Of a DNA stretch of 64,000 nucleotides, positions 1-10,396 are shown piece by piece. The notes beneath the pieces are model-generated. The model made no database searches. It saw only the letters and a program-made list of their open reading frames with translations, and was not told where the DNA came from. Position 1 is the stretch's first letter; the number at the start of each line of letters is the position of its first letter. The stretch covers positions 291,015 through 355,014 of the forward strand of contig NZ_BAFU01000070.1 in the NCBI RefSeq assembly GCF_000308495.1. The letters are read 5' to 3'. The DNA comes from Nocardia brevicatena NBRC 12119 (lineage in GTDB: Bacteria > Actinomycetota > Actinomycetes > Mycobacteriales > Mycobacteriaceae). The translations under genes and the position numbers were made by a program.

Positions 1-69
1 GGCCACCCGCAGCCACTCCAGGTCGAACGGATCCACCGCCGCACGCTCACCATCCGTGCCGGAATTCAC
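1..69 (-). CDS. glgA: Glycogen synthase / glucosyltransferase GlgA, N-terminal fragment cut by the window edge
   Basis: Only the first 23 codons are inside the window. Read on the minus strand from a GTG at 69, the peptide ends in LEWLRVA; the RVA is where the conserved GlgA N-terminus (RVAMxTREYPPE in mycobacteria) begins. In M. tuberculosis glgA is divergent from glgC, exactly as here, which is the main support. GlgA transfers glucose from a nucleotide sugar to make alpha-1,4-glucan or maltose-1-phosphate. The start codon is a guess because no clear ribosome binding site precedes it. The 68 bases between the two starts must hold both promoters. Confidence 0.5.
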   Translation of the reverse strand, partial: MNSGTDGERAAVDPFDLEWLRVA

Positions 70-125
70 GAGATTCAACGTAGACGCTGCCGGCGGCACG
101 GGCCACCACGGGCCGGGCGGTTGGG

Positions 126-131
126 TAGTTT
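126..131 (+). promoter_or_regulatory. Probable -10 box of a leaderless glgC transcript
   Basis: TAGTTT fits the actinobacterial -10 pattern TANNNT and ends 6 bases before the GTG start of glgC. That spacing puts the transcription start on the start codon. No Shine-Dalgarno sequence is visible, which agrees with leaderless translation. Inferred from spacing only. Confidence 0.4.
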
Positions 132-137
132 GAAAGC

Positions 138-1352
138 GTGAGGAGCCAGCCGCACGTACTCGGAATCGTGCTCGCCGGTGGCGAGGGCAAGCGACTCTTT
201 CCACTCACCGCCGACCGGGCCAAACCGGCCGTTCCGTTCGGCGGCGCCTACCGCCTCATCGACTTCGTTCTCAGCAATCTCGTCAACGCCGGTTTTATGC
301 GGGTCTGTGTGCTCACACAGTACAAATCGCATTCCCTGGACCGGCATATCTCGCAGACCTGGCGCCTGTCCGGTTTCGCCGGCGAATACATAACCCCCGT
401 GCCCGCCCAGCAGCGACTCGGTCCGCGCTGGTACACCGGCAGCGCCGACGCGATCATGCAATCGCTGAACCTCATCTACGACGAGGATCCCGACTACATC
501 GTCGTATTCGGCGCCGACCACGTATACCGAATGGACCCGGAGCAGATGGTCGCCCACCATATCGATTCCGGCGCCGGGGTCACGGTGGCCGGTATCCGGG
601 TGCCGCGCAGCCAGGCGAGCGCTTTCGGCTGTATCGACTCCGACGAATCCGGCCGCATCATCGGTTTCCTGGAAAAACCGACGCATCCGCCGGGAATTCC
701 CGACGACCCGAATATGACCTTCGCGTCCATGGGCAACTATGTGTTCACCACCAAGGTTCTGGTGGATTCGATCAAGGCCGATGCGGAGAATCCCGACTCC
801 GACCACGATATGGGCGGCGATATCATTCCGTACCTGGTCGCCGAGGGCCGGGCCGCCGTCTACGATTTCGCCGCCAATGAAGTCCCGGGGGCCACCGACC
901 GCGACCGCGGTTACTGGCGGGATGTCGGCACCATCGACGCCTTCTACGAGGCGCATATGGACCTGGTGTCGGTACAGCCGGTGTTCAACCTCTACAACCG
1001 GCACTGGCCGATCCGCGGCGCCGCCGAGAACCTGCCGCCGGCGAAATTCGCCAAGGGCGGGTTGGCACAGGAGGCGATTGTCGGCGCGGGCAGCATTCTG
1101 TCGGCGGCGACGGTCCGCAATTCGGTGCTCAGCGCCAATGTGGTGGTCGACGAGGGGGCCACCGTGGAGGGCAGTGTGCTGATGCCGGGGGTGCGGATCG
1201 GGCGGGGAGCGGTGGTGCGGCGGGCGATCCTGGACAAGAACGTCATGGTGTCGGAGGGCGAGATCATCGGGGTCGACCCGGAGCGCGACCGCGGCCGCTT
1301 CGCCATCAGCAACGGTGGTGTGGTCACCGTCGGCAAGGGGACCTGGGTCTGA
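138..1352 (+). CDS. glgC: Glucose-1-phosphate adenylyltransferase GlgC
   Basis: Makes ADP-glucose from glucose-1-phosphate and ATP, the activated sugar for cytosolic and capsular alpha-glucan. The 404-residue protein has the full family length. The N-terminal nucleotidyltransferase domain carries [20 protein letters not shown] near residue 12 and the conserved YTGSADAI and [12 protein letters not shown] motifs. The C-terminus is a left-handed beta-helix of hexapeptide repeats ([21 protein letters not shown]). It is nearly superimposable on M. tuberculosis GlgC (Rv1213). The GTG start is fixed by [19 protein letters not shown] matching the known N-terminus. It is divergent from glgA and followed by a strong bidirectional hairpin. 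Confidence 0.97.
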   Translation: MRSQPHVLGIVLAGGEGKRLFPLTADRAKPAVPFGGAYRLIDFVLSNLVNAGFMRVCVLTQYKSHSLDRHISQTWRLSGFAGEYITPVPAQQRLGPRWYTGSADAIMQSLNLIYDEDPDYIVVFGADHVYRMDPEQMVAHHIDSGAGVTVAGIRVPRSQASAFGCIDSDESGRIIGFLEKPTHPPGIPDDPNMTFASMGNYVFTTKVLVDSIKADAENPDSDHDMGGDIIPYLVAEGRAAVYDFAANEVPGATDRDRGYWRDVGTIDAFYEAHMDLVSVQPVFNLYNRHWPIRGAAENLPPAKFAKGGLAQEAIVGAGSILSAATVRNSVLSANVVVDEGATVEGSVLMPGVRIGRGAVVRRAILDKNVMVSEGEIIGVDPERDRGRFAISNGGVVTVGKGTWV

Positions 1353-1392
1353 GCGTGACCGGCAGGCGATCGGCCGGTGACCGCTCGCACGT

Positions 1393-1429
1393 CGGTGCGC
1401 CCCCGTTCATACGGAACGGGGGCGCACCG
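1393..1429. terminator. Bidirectional terminator hairpin between glgC and the ABC exporter
   Basis: A perfect 16-bp inverted repeat (arms 1393-1408 and 1414-1429) with a 5-base loop lies between two convergent genes. It has no U-tract, which is usual for high-GC actinobacteria. Confidence 0.75.
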
Positions 1430-1446
1430 GTACGAGGTGCGTCGGA

Positions 1447-3102
1447 TCAGCGCAGATCGCGTCCCCGCACCCCGCCCAGTCCCGCCGCCAACAGCACGGC
1501 GGCAAGAGCGAGGACCGCGATCACGGGCGTGGCGGTGAACTCCGAGCCCGGGACCTTCGGCGCGTGACCGAACGGGTCCAGGTCACGGAACCACTGCGGG
1601 GCGCCGGAGATCGAGCCGAGCAGAAACACCGCGATCGCGGCGGTGAGCAACCCCCACGCCAGCGGGGTCCAGCGCGGGGCCAGTCCGAACAGGGCGATGG
1701 TGATCGCGGCGAACAACCAGATGGCGGGCAGTTGCACCAGCGCGGCGGCCAGTACTCCCGGCAGCTTCCCGCCGATATCGTCGGCGGCGATCCCGTAGAC
1801 CAGCCCGCCCAGCACCGCGGCGGTCACCATGATGACCACCGGACCGCCCAGCGCGAACACCAGATGCGAGGCCACCCAGCGGACCCGCCCGACCGCGCCG
1901 GTGAGCACGGATTCGGCGTGTCCGCCGTTCTCCTCGCCGAACAGCCGCAGCGACGCGGAAATGGCATAGGCCGCACCCGCGACACCGAGCATCGTGAAGG
2001 CGTAGTTGACGAACGAGTCCTCGAGCGAGTCGGTGCCGCCCATTCTGGTGATCAGCTCGCGCAGGGTTTCGTTGCTGCCGAAGCTGTCGCCGATACCGTT
2101 CACGACACTGCCGATCACCAGGCCGTACAGGCCGACACCGATGGTCCAGGCCAGCAGCGTGCCCCGCTGCAGCCGGACCGCCAGGCCGAGCGGTCCGGTC
2201 AGCGTGGGCCCGGCCTCGGGCCGACCCGGCCGCTCGGCGATGAGCCCCGCACCCACGTCACGCCGGCGCAGCAGCGCGTAGGCCGTGACGATCAGTACCA
2301 CGAGCAGCGTCAGATGCAGCAACAGCACCCACCACCGGTCACCCGCGTACGGCCGCACCTGTAGCGACCAACCCTGGGGAGACAGCCAGGTCAGGGGGCT
2401 CACCGGCCCGTCACCCGCCTGCGCGTCGCCGACGGCACGCAGCGTGTAGGTCACGCCCAGCACCGCGAAACCGAGTCCTCGCGCCAACCGGGCACCAGAA
2501 CTGACCTGTGCCGTCACCGCCGCGACACCGGCGAACACCATGCCGGAGGCCGCGAGCGCGAGTCCGAAGGCCAGCGAGCCGCTTGCCGGAACATCCGAGG
2601 CGGCCAGGCTCACCGTGCCGAGCAGGCCGGTCGCCAGCGCACCACCGAAGGCCAGGATCAGGGCGGCCGTCAGGTTCGCGTACCGGCCCACCGCCGTGGA
2701 GCCCATGATCTCGCCACGGCCCGTCTCCTCCTCGGCCCTGGTGTGCCGGATCACCGTGAGAATGGTCGCCACCGCGATCAGGGTGTGGAACATTCCTGCT
2801 TTCCAGACCCCGGCGGCGCCGAGGGAGGTGTTGTAGACGGGCCCGTACATGGCCAGCTGGGCCGGGCTCGCCAGCACGGTGGCGGCGAACGAGGCACGGT
2901 CCGCCTCGGTCGGGTACACCGAGGCGATACTGGCGATGTAGACCCCGCCCAGCGGCAGCGACAGCAGCAGGATCCACAACGGCGCCACGATCCGATCGCG
3001 GCGCAGGTACAACCGCAGCAGCCGGGTTGTTCCGGCGAAGCCCATACGGGTGGGTGGCGTATCGAATACGCGGTGCCGTGTTCCCGCGATCGCGGTGGTC
3101 AT
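1447..3102 (-). CDS. ABC-2 type exporter permease (multidrug/polyketide efflux family)
   Basis: A 551-residue, very hydrophobic protein with about twelve predicted membrane segments in two repeated halves, as in fused ABC-2 permeases of the TnrB3/tetronasin-exporter type. The [18 protein letters not shown] stretch early on is typical of that group, with a similar [15 protein letters not shown] in the second half. It overlaps the upstream ATPase gene by 4 bases (ATGA), so the two form one transporter. A TetR gene leads the same operon. Substrate unknown; export of a drug, pigment or lipid is inferred from family membership only. Confidence 0.85.
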   Translation of the reverse strand: MTTAIAGTRHRVFDTPPTRMGFAGTTRLLRLYLRRDRIVAPLWILLLSLPLGGVYIASIASVYPTEADRASFAATVLASPAQLAMYGPVYNTSLGAAGVWKAGMFHTLIAVATILTVIRHTRAEEETGRGEIMGSTAVGRYANLTAALILAFGGALATGLLGTVSLAASDVPASGSLAFGLALAASGMVFAGVAAVTAQVSSGARLARGLGFAVLGVTYTLRAVGDAQAGDGPVSPLTWLSPQGWSLQVRPYAGDRWWVLLLHLTLLVVLIVTAYALLRRRDVGAGLIAERPGRPEAGPTLTGPLGLAVRLQRGTLLAWTIGVGLYGLVIGSVVNGIGDSFGSNETLRELITRMGGTDSLEDSFVNYAFTMLGVAGAAYAISASLRLFGEENGGHAESVLTGAVGRVRWVASHLVFALGGPVVIMVTAAVLGGLVYGIAADDIGGKLPGVLAAALVQLPAIWLFAAITIALFGLAPRWTPLAWGLLTAAIAVFLLGSISGAPQWFRDLDPFGHAPKVPGSEFTATPVIAVLALAAVLLAAGLGGVRGRDLR

Positions 3103-4019
3103 TTCGTCACCTTCTGCAGTTCGCCGGCCTCGCGGCCGTTGACCGAGTAATGGCGCATGAACAGCTCTTCCAGAGTCGGTGGCCGGCTGATCAGGCTCCT
3201 CACCCCGGTATCGCCGAGCACGCGGATCAGTCCGGCGAGGTGCTCGCTGTCGACCTGGCAGCTCAGGGTGTGATCGTCCAGGCGAACGTCGGCGACGCCG
3301 GGCAGGGCCGCGATATCACCGGGATCGCCGGTCAGTTCGGCGGTGATGGAGGTGCGGCTCAGATGCCGCATCGACGCCAGTGTCCCGCTCTCCACGGTGC
3401 GTCCGGCGCGGATGATGGTGACCCGCTCGCACAGCTTTTCCACCTCGGACAGGATGTGGCTGGACAACAGCACGGTCGCGCCGCGTTCGGTCGCCTCGGC
3501 AACACATTCGCCGAAGACCTGCTCCATCAGCGGGTCCAGACCCGAGGTCGGCTCGTCCAACAGCAGCAGTTGGGCGTGGGAGGAGAAGGCGGAGACCAGC
3601 GCGACCTTCTGCCGGTTGCCCTTGGAGTATGTCCGGGCCTTTTTGCGAGGATCGAGTTCGAAGCGTTCGATCAGCTCGGCCCGTCGCCCGGTGTCGAGAC
3701 CGCCGCGCATCGTGGCGAGCAGGTCGATGATCTCGCCGCCGCTCAGCGACGGCCACAGTGTGACATCGCCGGGGACGTAGGCGATTTCGCGGTGCAATGC
3801 CACCGCGTCGGCCCACGGGTCCCGCCCCAGCATCCGCACCTCGCCGGAAGTACGCGACAGCAGGCCGAGCAGGACCCGGATGGTGGTGGACTTGCCCGCT
3901 CCGTTGGGCCCGAGGAAACCATGGATCTCGCCCGCGAAGACCTCCAGGTCGAGCCCGTCGAGTGCACGGACCTGCCCGAAGTGTTTGTGCAGATCTCGGA
4001 TGTGGATTGCCGAAACCAT
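3099..4019 (-). CDS. ABC transporter ATP-binding subunit of the ABC-2 exporter
   Basis: A 306-residue nucleotide-binding protein. Walker A is [10 protein letters not shown] near residue 39, followed by the signature region ([11 protein letters not shown], a degenerate LSGGQ) and Walker [14 protein letters not shown], then the H-loop (SSHIL). The C-terminal 80 residues form the small accessory domain seen in drug-exporter ATPases such as DrrA. The ATG is preceded by an ideal AAGGAG at 7-base spacing. It overlaps the permease by 4 bases and lies 90 bases downstream of a TetR gene, so the operon is probably derepressed by the exported compound. Confidence 0.92.
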   Translation of the reverse strand: MVSAIHIRDLHKHFGQVRALDGLDLEVFAGEIHGFLGPNGAGKSTTIRVLLGLLSRTSGEVRMLGRDPWADAVALHREIAYVPGDVTLWPSLSGGEIIDLLATMRGGLDTGRRAELIERFELDPRKKARTYSKGNRQKVALVSAFSSHAQLLLLDEPTSGLDPLMEQVFGECVAEATERGATVLLSSHILSEVEKLCERVTIIRAGRTVESGTLASMRHLSRTSITAELTGDPGDIAALPGVADVRLDDHTLSCQVDSEHLAGLIRVLGDTGVRSLISRPPTLEELFMRHYSVNGREAGELQKVTK

Positions 4020-4109
4020 CGAATCTCCTTGTGGGAAAAGAGAAATAAGGTAGTTGTAAAGTCCCGTTGCGCCCCCATATGGAGCGCGTCCGTCCGGCTC
4101 GGCGCCCGG

Positions 4110-4856
4110 TCAGTGCCTGTCGGTCGCCGAGTCGGCCTCGCGGTCGGGGCCGGCCGGACCGCCTCCGAGCGGGGGCGTCCCGTGCTCGGTGGACAGCGGG
4201 TCGGCGTCCGGCGCCCATGAACCGTGGTCGTAGCCCGCGGAGAGCAGAGTGTCCATCATCGACGAATCGGTGAGCAGGCCCTCGGTGAAGACCTCGAGGG
4301 CGGGCAGCATCATCTGGTCGGCGTATTCCCGCAACGCCTTGCGGTAGTCGACGGGACCGTCGCCCTGGGTGTGCAGTTGCAAGAACAGCAGCATGCCGCC
4401 ACCGTTCGCCGTGGCGAGATAACGGGCCATCGCCTTCAGGTCCCGCGGCCTGCGCATGACGCCGTTGGCGATACCCACGTCCAGATACTGTTCCACGTCG
4501 GCGACCATGCGTTCGAACAGCGAACCGGCGAGGCCGCCACCGGCCTGGAAGCTGCGCACCACGTAGGCGATAACCGGAGCGAACTCCTCGATCTCCGCCA
4601 ATTGGTGTAGCAGATTGCCGCTGGACGGCTGGTTGAAATAACTCATCTTCGAGTCACGGATAACCCCCAACACGTAGTCGTCGCATTCTCGACGCAGCCC
4701 GTCCTTGGAGCCGAAATGGTGGTTGACCAATCCGGGGGAGACGCCGGCCGCGGCCGCGATGGCGCGGACCCCGATGCCGAACCCTCGTTCACCGAACAGC
4801 GCGACCGCCGTGTCGCGGATACGGGCCCGGGCATTCAGGTCATCGGTTGAACGCAT
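4110..4856 (-). CDS. TetR-family repressor of the ABC exporter operon
   Basis: A TetR/AcrR one-component regulator of about 248 residues. The N-terminal HTH reads ARIRDTAVALFGERGFGIG...VSPGLVNHHFGSKDGL, with the usual Y/H-H-F-x-S-K signature; the rest is a ligand-binding helical domain. I chose the ATG at 4856 because an upstream in-frame start at 4949 would add 31 residues unlike any TetR N-terminus and would run through the operator. A TAACGT -10 lies 8-13 bases upstream of 4856, suggesting a leaderless message. First gene of the exporter operon, so it probably represses itself and the transporter. Confidence 0.88.
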   Translation of the reverse strand: MRSTDDLNARARIRDTAVALFGERGFGIGVRAIAAAAGVSPGLVNHHFGSKDGLRRECDDYVLGVIRDSKMSYFNQPSSGNLLHQLAEIEEFAPVIAYVVRSFQAGGGLAGSLFERMVADVEQYLDVGIANGVMRRPRDLKAMARYLATANGGGMLLFLQLHTQGDGPVDYRKALREYADQMMLPALEVFTEGLLTDSSMMDTLLSAGYDHGSWAPDADPLSTEHGTPPLGGGPAGPDREADSATDRH

Positions 4857-4881
4857 GTTCAGTACGTTAAACACTCGTTCA
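4848..4881. promoter_or_regulatory. Tandem TetR operators over the start of the regulator gene
   Basis: Two 14-bp palindromes sit exactly 20 bp apart. Site 1 is TGAACGCATGTTCA (4848-4861, arms perfect, covering the ATG). Site 2 is TAAACACTCGTTCA (4868-4881, one arm mismatch). The -10 (TAACGT on the minus strand) lies between and partly under them. The arrangement is typical of an autorepressed TetR gene. Confidence 0.6.
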
Positions 4882-5014
4882 GTCACTGGGCAAGGGGGTA
4901 CTCCGTAGAGATTCCGTAAAGACGCTTCGACCGACGGACGGCGCGACAACGACCGGTGGGAGGCACCGGCCGGCGGCCCCTCTCACCCGGCCGTGGCACC
5001 GTGAGCGGTCTTCG

Positions 5015-5653
5015 CTACCCCTTCGAGGCGCAGAGCAGGCCGTCGCCGACCGGGATGAGCACGCTGGTCAGCATGGGGTCCTCGGCTATGGTCCGGGTGG
5101 CCTCCCGAACCGCCTGAGTGGTCGCGTCCCGCTGCGCCGGGTCGGGAACCCGACCCCCCAGTAGGGCGTTGTGCAACAGGAGCGCGCCGCCCGGCCGGAG
5201 CAGTCGGACGGCCTCGGTCAGATACTGGGCGCATTCGATCGGCGCCGCGTCCACGAACACCAGGTCATAGACCCCGTCGGCCAGGCGCGGGAGCACATCC
5301 AGCGCCTGGCCGTTGATCATCCTGGTGCGGGCGGGCGGAATGGCGGCGGCGCGGAACGCCTTCTTTGCGGCCCGCTGGTGTTCCGGCTCGAGGTCGATGG
5401 TGGTGAGCGTCCCGTCCTCACGCATACCGTCGAGCAGCCACAGGCCGCTGATCCCGGCACCGGTCCCCACCTCGACCACCGCCCGCGCGTCGACGAGCTG
5501 GGCATACATACTCAGCAGCGCCCCGACCGACGGCGCCACCGGCGCGACGCCCAGTTCGGTGGCCCGCTCGCGGGCGATGACGAGGACCTCGTCCTCCACG
5601 ACGGATTCCTCCACGTAGGCGAGATTTCGCTCCAGGTTCGATGCCACGCCCAT
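5015..5653 (-). CDS. SAM-dependent O-methyltransferase (Rv1220c-like)
   Basis: A 212-residue class I methyltransferase of the catechol/caffeoyl-CoA O-methyltransferase family. Motif I is VVEVGTGAGISGLWLL near residue 59, the acidic loop after strand beta-2 is IDLEPEHQ, and VYDLVFVDA is the metal/active-site strand. The same gene stands directly upstream of and divergent from sigE in M. tuberculosis (Rv1220c), as here. The physiological substrate is not known. The ATG is the start that preserves MGVASNLERNLAYVEESV, the conserved N-terminal helix. Confidence 0.92.
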   Translation of the reverse strand: MGVASNLERNLAYVEESVVEDEVLVIARERATELGVAPVAPSVGALLSMYAQLVDARAVVEVGTGAGISGLWLLDGMREDGTLTTIDLEPEHQRAAKKAFRAAAIPPARTRMINGQALDVLPRLADGVYDLVFVDAAPIECAQYLTEAVRLLRPGGALLLHNALLGGRVPDPAQRDATTQAVREATRTIAEDPMLTSVLIPVGDGLLCASKG

Positions 5654-5746
5654 GAGGCTATGCCAATCGGCGGAAAGCGGGTCGAAACATTCTCAGGTGT
5701 CCCTCAGGATCTGCATACCCCAGCCATATCGGGGAAGGAGACAGTA

Positions 5747-5989
5747 GTGACCACGCAAGACCAGTCGACCGACCGGCGCGGGAACAACGACGAGCCAAGA
5801 GATGGTTGTACCCGCCGACGGCGTTCCGAGACCCGGACCGCCGTATGCGACCCTGCGCCTCGGTCCCGAGTAGGAGGTACCCCACATCCACATGGTCGAT
5901 GCGGCGCGCGAGTATACTGGCCCGTCCGAACTGCCCCGGGCCCGCCGATCGGCAGTATTCACCGGCTCCGAGCACCCGCTCCCCGGTGA
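5747..5989 (+). CDS. Possible upstream ORF in the sigE leader (uncertain)
   Basis: A GTG at 5747 follows a perfect AAGGAG at 6-base spacing, the best ribosome binding site between the methyltransferase and sigE. It opens 80 codons ([17 protein letters not shown]...) in a different frame, overlapping the longest possible SigE N-terminus and ending 52 bases before the internal sigE start at 6042. The peptide is Arg/Pro-rich and unlike known proteins, so it could be a regulatory leader or a chance ORF. Confidence 0.25.
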   Translation: MTTQDQSTDRRGNNDEPRDGCTRRRRSETRTAVCDPAPRSRVGGTPHPHGRCGARVYWPVRTAPGPPIGSIHRLRAPAPR

Positions 5990-6764
5990 GGACAGGGCAC
6001 TGACCGAAGAGGATACGACACTGCCCTGGGAGGAGACCACAGTGTCCGAATGGGATACCGGCATGGCGGACGGTCCCGACAACGCCGGCGCCACGGCCAT
6101 CGACGCGCACCACGACCCGAGCGAAACCGGCCGGTTCGCCGCGGCAGGGGACGCCATGGATATGGCGGACCTGTCCGGTCTGGGCGAACTCACCGGAACC
6201 GCTGCCTTCGACGCCACCGGCGACCCCTCGGCCATGCCCAGCTGGGACGACCTGGTCCGGGAACACGCCGACCGGGTCTACCGACTGGCGTATCGCCTCT
6301 CCGGTGATCCCCAGGACGCCGAAGACCTCACCCAGGAGACCTTCATCCGGGTCTTCCGGTCGCTGTCGAACTACCAGCCGGGCACCTTCGAGGGCTGGCT
6401 GCACCGCATCACCACCAACCTCTTCCTGGACATGGTCCGGCGCCGCAGCCGCATCCGGATGGAAGCGCTGCCCGAGGACTACGAGCGGGTTGCCGCCGAC
6501 GGCCCCGGCCCCGAGCAGGTCTTCCACGATGCCCGACTCGACCCCGATCTCCAATCCGCGCTGGACTCGCTGGCTCCGGAATTCCGTGCCGCGGTCGTGC
6601 TGTGCGATATCGAAGGACTGTCCTACGAGGAGATCGGCGCGACGCTCGGCGTGAAACTGGGAACCGTGCGCAGTCGTATCCATCGTGGTCGACAGGCATT
6701 GCGCGACTACCTTGCGCATAATGGGTCACAGGAGAGGTTCGCCGCCGAGGCGAACCCCGGGTGA
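5892..6764 (+). CDS. sigE: ECF RNA polymerase sigma factor SigE
   Basis: Extracytoplasmic-function sigma factor for envelope, heat and oxidative stress. Region 2 ([21 protein letters not shown]...[14 protein letters not shown]) and region 4 ([32 protein letters not shown]) are almost identical to M. tuberculosis SigE. Three starts are possible: ATG 5892 (290 aa), with GGAGG 14 bases away; an unconserved middle; and GTG 6042 (240 aa), preceded by AGGAG at 6-base spacing. Sequence conservation begins only around TAAFDATGD, so the short form is quite likely the main product; alternative SigE starts are known in mycobacteria. It is followed by its anti-sigma factor and an HtrA protease. Confidence 0.95.
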   Translation: MVDAAREYTGPSELPRARRSAVFTGSEHPLPGEDRALTEEDTTLPWEETTVSEWDTGMADGPDNAGATAIDAHHDPSETGRFAAAGDAMDMADLSGLGELTGTAAFDATGDPSAMPSWDDLVREHADRVYRLAYRLSGDPQDAEDLTQETFIRVFRSLSNYQPGTFEGWLHRITTNLFLDMVRRRSRIRMEALPEDYERVAADGPGPEQVFHDARLDPDLQSALDSLAPEFRAAVVLCDIEGLSYEEIGATLGVKLGTVRSRIHRGRQALRDYLAHNGSQERFAAEANPG

Positions 6765-6828
6765 TTCGACGCCGGACGACGTCGGCGCCCGCCGATCAGC
6801 GATGTCGGTTGGGAAGGATGAGCACCGA

Positions 6829-8764
<1,936 letters not shown>

Positions 8765-8798
8765 CGGGCGGGCGGGCGCGGCGGGTAGCCTGGACGGC

Positions 8799-9215
8799 GT
8801 GTTCAGCAGTATCGGGTGGAGCGAGATGCTGGTCTTGCTCGTCGCCGCGCTCGTCATTCTCGGTCCGGAGCGATTGCCCGGAGCCGTGCGCTGGACTGTG
8901 CGCAGCCTGCGTCAGGTACGCGATTACGCCACCGGCGCGACGGCGCAATTGAGACAAGAACTCGGACCCGAATTCGACGATCTCCGCAAACCGCTGGCCG
9001 ATCTCCAGGAATTGCGCGGAATGACGCCGCGGGCGGCGGTTACCAAACACCTTCTGAACGGCGATGACTCGCTGTTCAGAGACCTCGAGCGGGCGGTGCC
9101 CGATACCAAGGACCTACTCGGCGCGAGCGGTGGGTTGACAGATTACCCAATGCCGAAGAACGAGAAACCCTTGGAACGCAACGAACGTCCGCCGATCGAT
9201 ACCGACGCCACCTGA
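8799..9215 (+). CDS. tatB: Twin-arginine translocase subunit TatB
   Basis: A 138-residue protein with a short N-terminal membrane helix ([21 protein letters not shown]), the GPE/RLP hinge, an amphipathic helix ([21 protein letters not shown]) and a long charged tail. This is the TatA/B fold, with the Glu after the N-terminal helix (WSEML) that marks TatB. TatB binds Tat signal peptides with TatC. The GTG start is 34 bases after htrA. The same sigE-rseA-htrA-tatB order is found in mycobacteria. Confidence 0.93.
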   Translation: MFSSIGWSEMLVLLVAALVILGPERLPGAVRWTVRSLRQVRDYATGATAQLRQELGPEFDDLRKPLADLQELRGMTPRAAVTKHLLNGDDSLFRDLERAVPDTKDLLGASGGLTDYPMPKNEKPLERNERPPIDTDAT

Positions 9216-9227
9216 TTCGTCAACCGA

Positions 9228-9259
9228 TCTAGACACCGAAAGACTGCCCGCTGTCTAGA
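9228..9259. promoter_or_regulatory. Operator-like inverted repeat at the start of the HTH gene
   Basis: TCTAGACA (9228-9235) and TGTCTAGA (9252-9259) are a perfect 8-bp inverted repeat, 24 bp centre to centre. The right arm overlaps TAGACT (9256-9261), a TANNNT -10 whose spacing puts transcription start on the ATG at 9268. A repressor bound here would block the downstream HTH gene. Confidence 0.5.
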
Positions 9260-9267
9260 CTTCGCAC

Positions 9268-10128
9268 ATGTCGGCCGATGACGTGGCGCGAATATTCGCG
9301 ATCGAAGACAAAGTCGAGCGACTCAAGGCCGCTACCGAGGGGGTCGCCGCGGCGCAACAGACCATCAACGAGCTCACTCGGATTCGCCGTGCGGTTATTC
9401 GGGAACTACACGCCGACGGCTGGACATTCGCCAGGATCGGCGCGGCGGCCGGCCTATCCCGCGCTCGCATTCACCAGGTGAGCACCCAGGGACCGGCACC
9501 GGAGGGCCTGTTCTTCGGACACGGTCCACTCACCGTGCTGGTGCCGGACACCCGGGCGGGCAGGCTGATCGGTGCACCCGACCCGGCGGCCGCGCCGCGC
9601 CTGGCGGAACTGCTACGCGAACTGGGCTTCTCGGTCACCGTCGAACAGTTCGCGCCCGGCCGGCCGATCGATCTACGCCGGGACGGACTCATCGTGCTCG
9701 GCGGCCCCGAACTGTCCCCCAGTCTGCGCCATCTCATCTCCGCCGATCCCCGCCTGCGTCGCGCGGTCGCCCGCGCCGGCGACGGGCGACGCGGTATCGA
9801 GGACCGCGCGGCCCGGCGGATCTACCGCCCGGCCGGCCCGGACCCGCACGATATCGCCTATCTGGCGCGGCTGCCGCGCCCCGACGGATGCGGGTCGGTC
9901 CTCGTTATCGACGGTCTGCATCCGCCCGGCTCGCTGGGGGCCGTCCGCCTGCTCGCCACCCGACTCGCCACCTTGCACGAACGTGCCGGCAATCGCCGGT
10001 TCTCCACCCTGATCGGAGTGCGCTACGACCGCAGCACCGGGGAGCCGGTGGACGCCGATCTGCTCACCCCCGTTTTCCGGCACGATCCGGTGGATATGCG
10101 CGCGCACGCGCTCCGACAGCGCCGCTGA
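9268..10128 (+). CDS. HTH protein with an uncharacterised alpha/beta C-terminal domain
   Basis: A 286-residue protein I do not recognise. Residues 1-75 form a coiled helix and a helix-turn-helix of the sigma-70 region-4 type (WTFARIGAAAGLSRARIHQV). From about residue 85 there is an alternating alpha/beta domain: LTVLVPDT, LLRELGFSVTVEQF, DGLIVLGGPELSPSLRHLI, GCGSVLVIDGLHPPGSLGAVRLL. The DGLIVLGGPE strand-loop and the IDGLHPPGS motif look like ligand-binding loops of a Rossmann-like sensor. There is no Shine-Dalgarno; the transcript is probably leaderless and autoregulated through the inverted repeat upstream. A sensory transcription factor is an inference from architecture. Confidence 0.75.
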   Translation: MSADDVARIFAIEDKVERLKAATEGVAAAQQTINELTRIRRAVIRELHADGWTFARIGAAAGLSRARIHQVSTQGPAPEGLFFGHGPLTVLVPDTRAGRLIGAPDPAAAPRLAELLRELGFSVTVEQFAPGRPIDLRRDGLIVLGGPELSPSLRHLISADPRLRRAVARAGDGRRGIEDRAARRIYRPAGPDPHDIAYLARLPRPDGCGSVLVIDGLHPPGSLGAVRLLATRLATLHERAGNRRFSTLIGVRYDRSTGEPVDADLLTPVFRHDPVDMRAHALRQRR

Positions 10129-10262
10129 CCTCCCCACACCCGCGCCCCGAGCCCGCCACCGACACCGGTCCGCACCGCAGGCCCCTACGGGTACGGCAGC
10201 GACGATCTGTCCGATACCACCCGGTGGAGGATTGCGCGCGCGGCCCACATTGTTAGGCTGAA

Positions 10263-10278
10263 TGTGACCCAGGTCACT
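10263..10278. promoter_or_regulatory. Candidate CRP/GlxR-type binding site
   Basis: TGTGACCCAGGTCACT matches the CRP-family consensus TGTGA-N6-TCACA in all but the last base. It lies about 120 bases upstream of the acidic membrane protein gene, just before an AT-rich promoter-like stretch. Cyclic-AMP control of that gene is inferred. Confidence 0.5.
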
Positions 10279-10396
10279 CATGCCGTGTGTTTCTTTTCGT
10301 CATTCCAATGATTGGATAACTATGGAGTAACTCCCCCGTGGGTGAGTACACCGTGCCGATCTCCATATCCGCCGAAAAAATGCCATGGAGGCGCAG

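Noticed and set aside
4857-4949. Upstream start (4949) for the TetR gene
   Set aside because: The extra 31 residues do not resemble a TetR N-terminus and are encoded by the operator region.
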